Made by a program: the position numbers and the translations under genes. A stretch of 5,483 nt of DNA, from positions 1 to 5,483 of the forward strand of contig CASQEL010000158.1 in the NCBI GenBank assembly GCA_949427775.1, written 5' to 3'. The DNA is from an uncultured Desulfovibrionaceae bacterium (GTDB lineage Bacteria; Desulfobacterota; Desulfovibrionia; Desulfovibrionales; Desulfovibrionaceae). Within the stretch, counting starts at the first letter, position 1. Each line of letters starts with the position of its first letter. Positions 5,464-5,483 of the stretch are shown here, in pieces. The notes below the pieces were generated by a model, which made no database searches, had not been told where the DNA came from, and saw only the letters and a program-made list of their open reading frames with translations.

Positions 5464-5483
5464 CGTCAAGATCATTCGCCGAA

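Noticed and set aside
1..5483. CRISPR array, tRNA, insertion sequence ends or phage genes
   Set aside because: No regularly spaced repeats, cloverleaf-like tRNA sequence, transposase motifs or terminal inverted repeats were seen by eye.

Overview
The window is GC-rich bacterial DNA with compact gene spacing and strong AGGAGG-type ribosome binding sites. Two genes encode proteins with typical Sec signal peptides followed by short mature N-termini, which points to a Gram-negative. The overall protein style would fit Desulfovibrionales (Desulfovibrio/Bilophila-like sulfate reducers). That placement is an inference; no rRNA or marker gene is present.

Layout. The left end (1-420) holds the N-terminal 140 codons of a minus-strand gene for an exported CYTH-like protein; its C-terminus lies outside the window. 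A divergent intergenic region (421-769) follows. It contains a 12-bp perfect palindrome, a weak candidate promoter and a possible 20-codon leader ORF (597-659) whose start and stop codons lie in opposite arms of an inverted repeat. Rightward come: a canonical small CYTH triphosphate tunnel metalloenzyme (770-1234); 17 nt later, a divergent cytoplasmic CYTH-like protein (1252-1890); a 115-nt gap with two hairpins; a DASS/SLC13-type anion transporter broken by a frameshift near its C-terminus (2006-3573); a second exported CYTH-like protein (3605-4537), paralogous to the left-end gene; and an exported protein of unknown function (4593-5432). A small AT-rich hairpin follows the last gene.

How the genes may work together. 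All five rightward genes are on one strand with gaps of 17-115 nt, so they probably form one operon. The divergent gene is a paralog of an operon member and probably belongs to the same system. The unusual point is that four CYTH-fold proteins (two cytoplasmic, two exported) surround one anion transporter. CYTH tunnels bind triphosphate-like polyanions, and DASS transporters carry divalent anions. A working hypothesis is a system that captures or processes a polyanionic or phosphorylated compound in the periplasm, imports a product, and handles a triphosphate-type molecule in the cytoplasm. The substrate cannot be read from the sequence. The transporter's altered SNT motifs suggest it is not an ordinary sodium/dicarboxylate carrier.
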